In this document: positions 63,493 to 64,000 of the stretch, in pieces
How the letters are laid out: every line of letters begins with the position of its first letter
Numbering within the stretch: position 1 is the first letter of the stretch
Position numbers and translations under genes: made by a program
NCBI GenBank assembly: GCA_029718625.1
Contig: CM056379.1
Coordinates: 63,825,626 to 63,889,625 of the forward strand
Direction: 5' to 3'
Source: Synaphobranchus kaupii
Lineage: Eukaryota; Chordata; Actinopteri; Anguilliformes; Synaphobranchidae
Length of the DNA stretch: 64,000 nucleotides
Notes under the pieces: model-generated
What the model saw: only the letters and a program-made list of their open reading frames with translations
Database searches by the model: none
Told to the model about the DNA's origin: nothing

Positions 63493-63841
63493 TATAGCGC
63501 AGTTTCAGTGTAATATTTTCCGGTAGTGTAACAGTTACCTGCGGGAAATCTTTTGGTAGCCTCCCGGACCATGTAGGTTTAGTTAAGTTTTCTGTACTGC
63601 AATGGACATATAAGGCATTTTGATTCGCTTATTAGCCTAGCTTGTAGTTCGTTCCTAAGCAGCTGACGACATTTCTCTGGTAAAACGTTATAGGTATACT
63701 ATGTAGTTTCAGAAGACTAGATGGCGATATAAAGCACGTAGGAGAAAAAGGCTCCCCGAAAATTGCTTATCACATGTTCTTCTCAGAAACGCACGAGCAT
63801 TGTGGTGACGTTTCACACATATTTTCCCTGACCGTGGACTC

Positions 63842-64000
63842 AATTCAATTCGCTTTATTGGCATGACAATACATTGCATCTGTATTGTCAAAGCATACTG
63901 CATTAAAACAGTCAAAGACATACATCTAACACTGAACAATACAAAACAGCAAAGACTAGAAACGGAATTAACAGTAACCATACATGAAAACAAGAACTTT
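63842..64000 (-). repeat. LINE 3' tail fragment, runs off the window
   Basis: Starts AATTCAATTCGCTTTATTGG then CATGACAATACA, the reversed 3' end of a common fish LINE. The element continues past base 64000. Confidence 0.55.

Larger units (their letters stand above)
58517..63590. repeat. Old dispersed repeat, copy 2, split by insertions
   Basis: Pieces matching 12296-13420 in order: about 58535-58640, 58830-58856, 59512-59561, 61375-61545 and 63500-63590. The gaps are a LINE tail with following sequence (58857-59511), an LTR-like insertion (59562-61374) and a DNA element candidate (61571-63492). The reading of this region depends on comparison with copy 1. Confidence 0.6.

Overview
This window looks like a gene-poor, repeat-rich stretch of a ray-finned (teleost) fish nuclear genome. 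The evidence is AT-rich non-coding sequence, many decayed Tc1/mariner elements (two with Sleeping Beauty-type IR/DR ends), hAT and TTAA-target elements, a tRNA-derived SINE with the L2-type 3' stem-loop, a LINE reverse transcriptase fragment, and long (CA)n and (CTCA)n microsatellites. The repeat families resemble those I associate with early-branching teleosts (elopomorphs, salmoniforms), but I cannot name a species. Nothing prokaryotic was seen.

One host gene is supported: a class IIa histone deacetylase, best matched to hdac5, on the minus strand. Its first recognisable coding exon is at 40478-40628 and the next at 1906-2177. The donor leaves a phase-1 G and the next exon supplies TG, which restores a conserved Val-Glu-Val-Lys junction. 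The two exons are separated by an intron of about 38.3 kb that fills most of the window. The rest of the gene would lie left of base 1. A short GC-rich patch at about 51.4-51.66 kb might be an upstream promoter or 5'UTR exon.

Layout from left to right. 0-0.7 kb: a hAT MITE inside a foldback/Tc1 composite. 1.9-2.2 kb: hdac5 exon. 2.2-40.5 kb: the hdac5 intron, holding small MITEs (3.4, 7.8, 13.5, 21.9 kb), a Penelope-like fragment (8.8 kb), a Sleeping Beauty-like foldback composite (9.1-12.1 kb), an old repeat (12.3-13.4 kb), a TTAA element with a nested Tc1 copy (15.7-19.0 kb), a repeat carrying an exact estrogen-response-element palindrome (20.8 kb), hAT elements with perfect 8-bp target duplications (25.1, 28.0, 32.0, 33.5 kb), two more Tc1 relatives (37.9, 39.0 kb) and a SINE (39.5 kb). 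40.5-64 kb: flank upstream of the first recognised coding exon, with microsatellites, a TTAA foldback (43.9 kb), a Sleeping Beauty-like Tc1 (45.5 kb), a LINE fragment with an internal 49-bp minisatellite (53.6-55.9 kb), a foldback element (56.7 kb), and a second copy of the old repeat broken up by a LINE tail, a 1.8-kb LTR-like insertion and another DNA element (58.5-63.6 kb).

All transposase and reverse transcriptase genes seen are truncated or contain stops. The most unusual structure is one internal palindromic module found inside four Tc1/mariner-type elements with different outer ends. Family assignments rest on recognising motifs by eye; no database search was possible.
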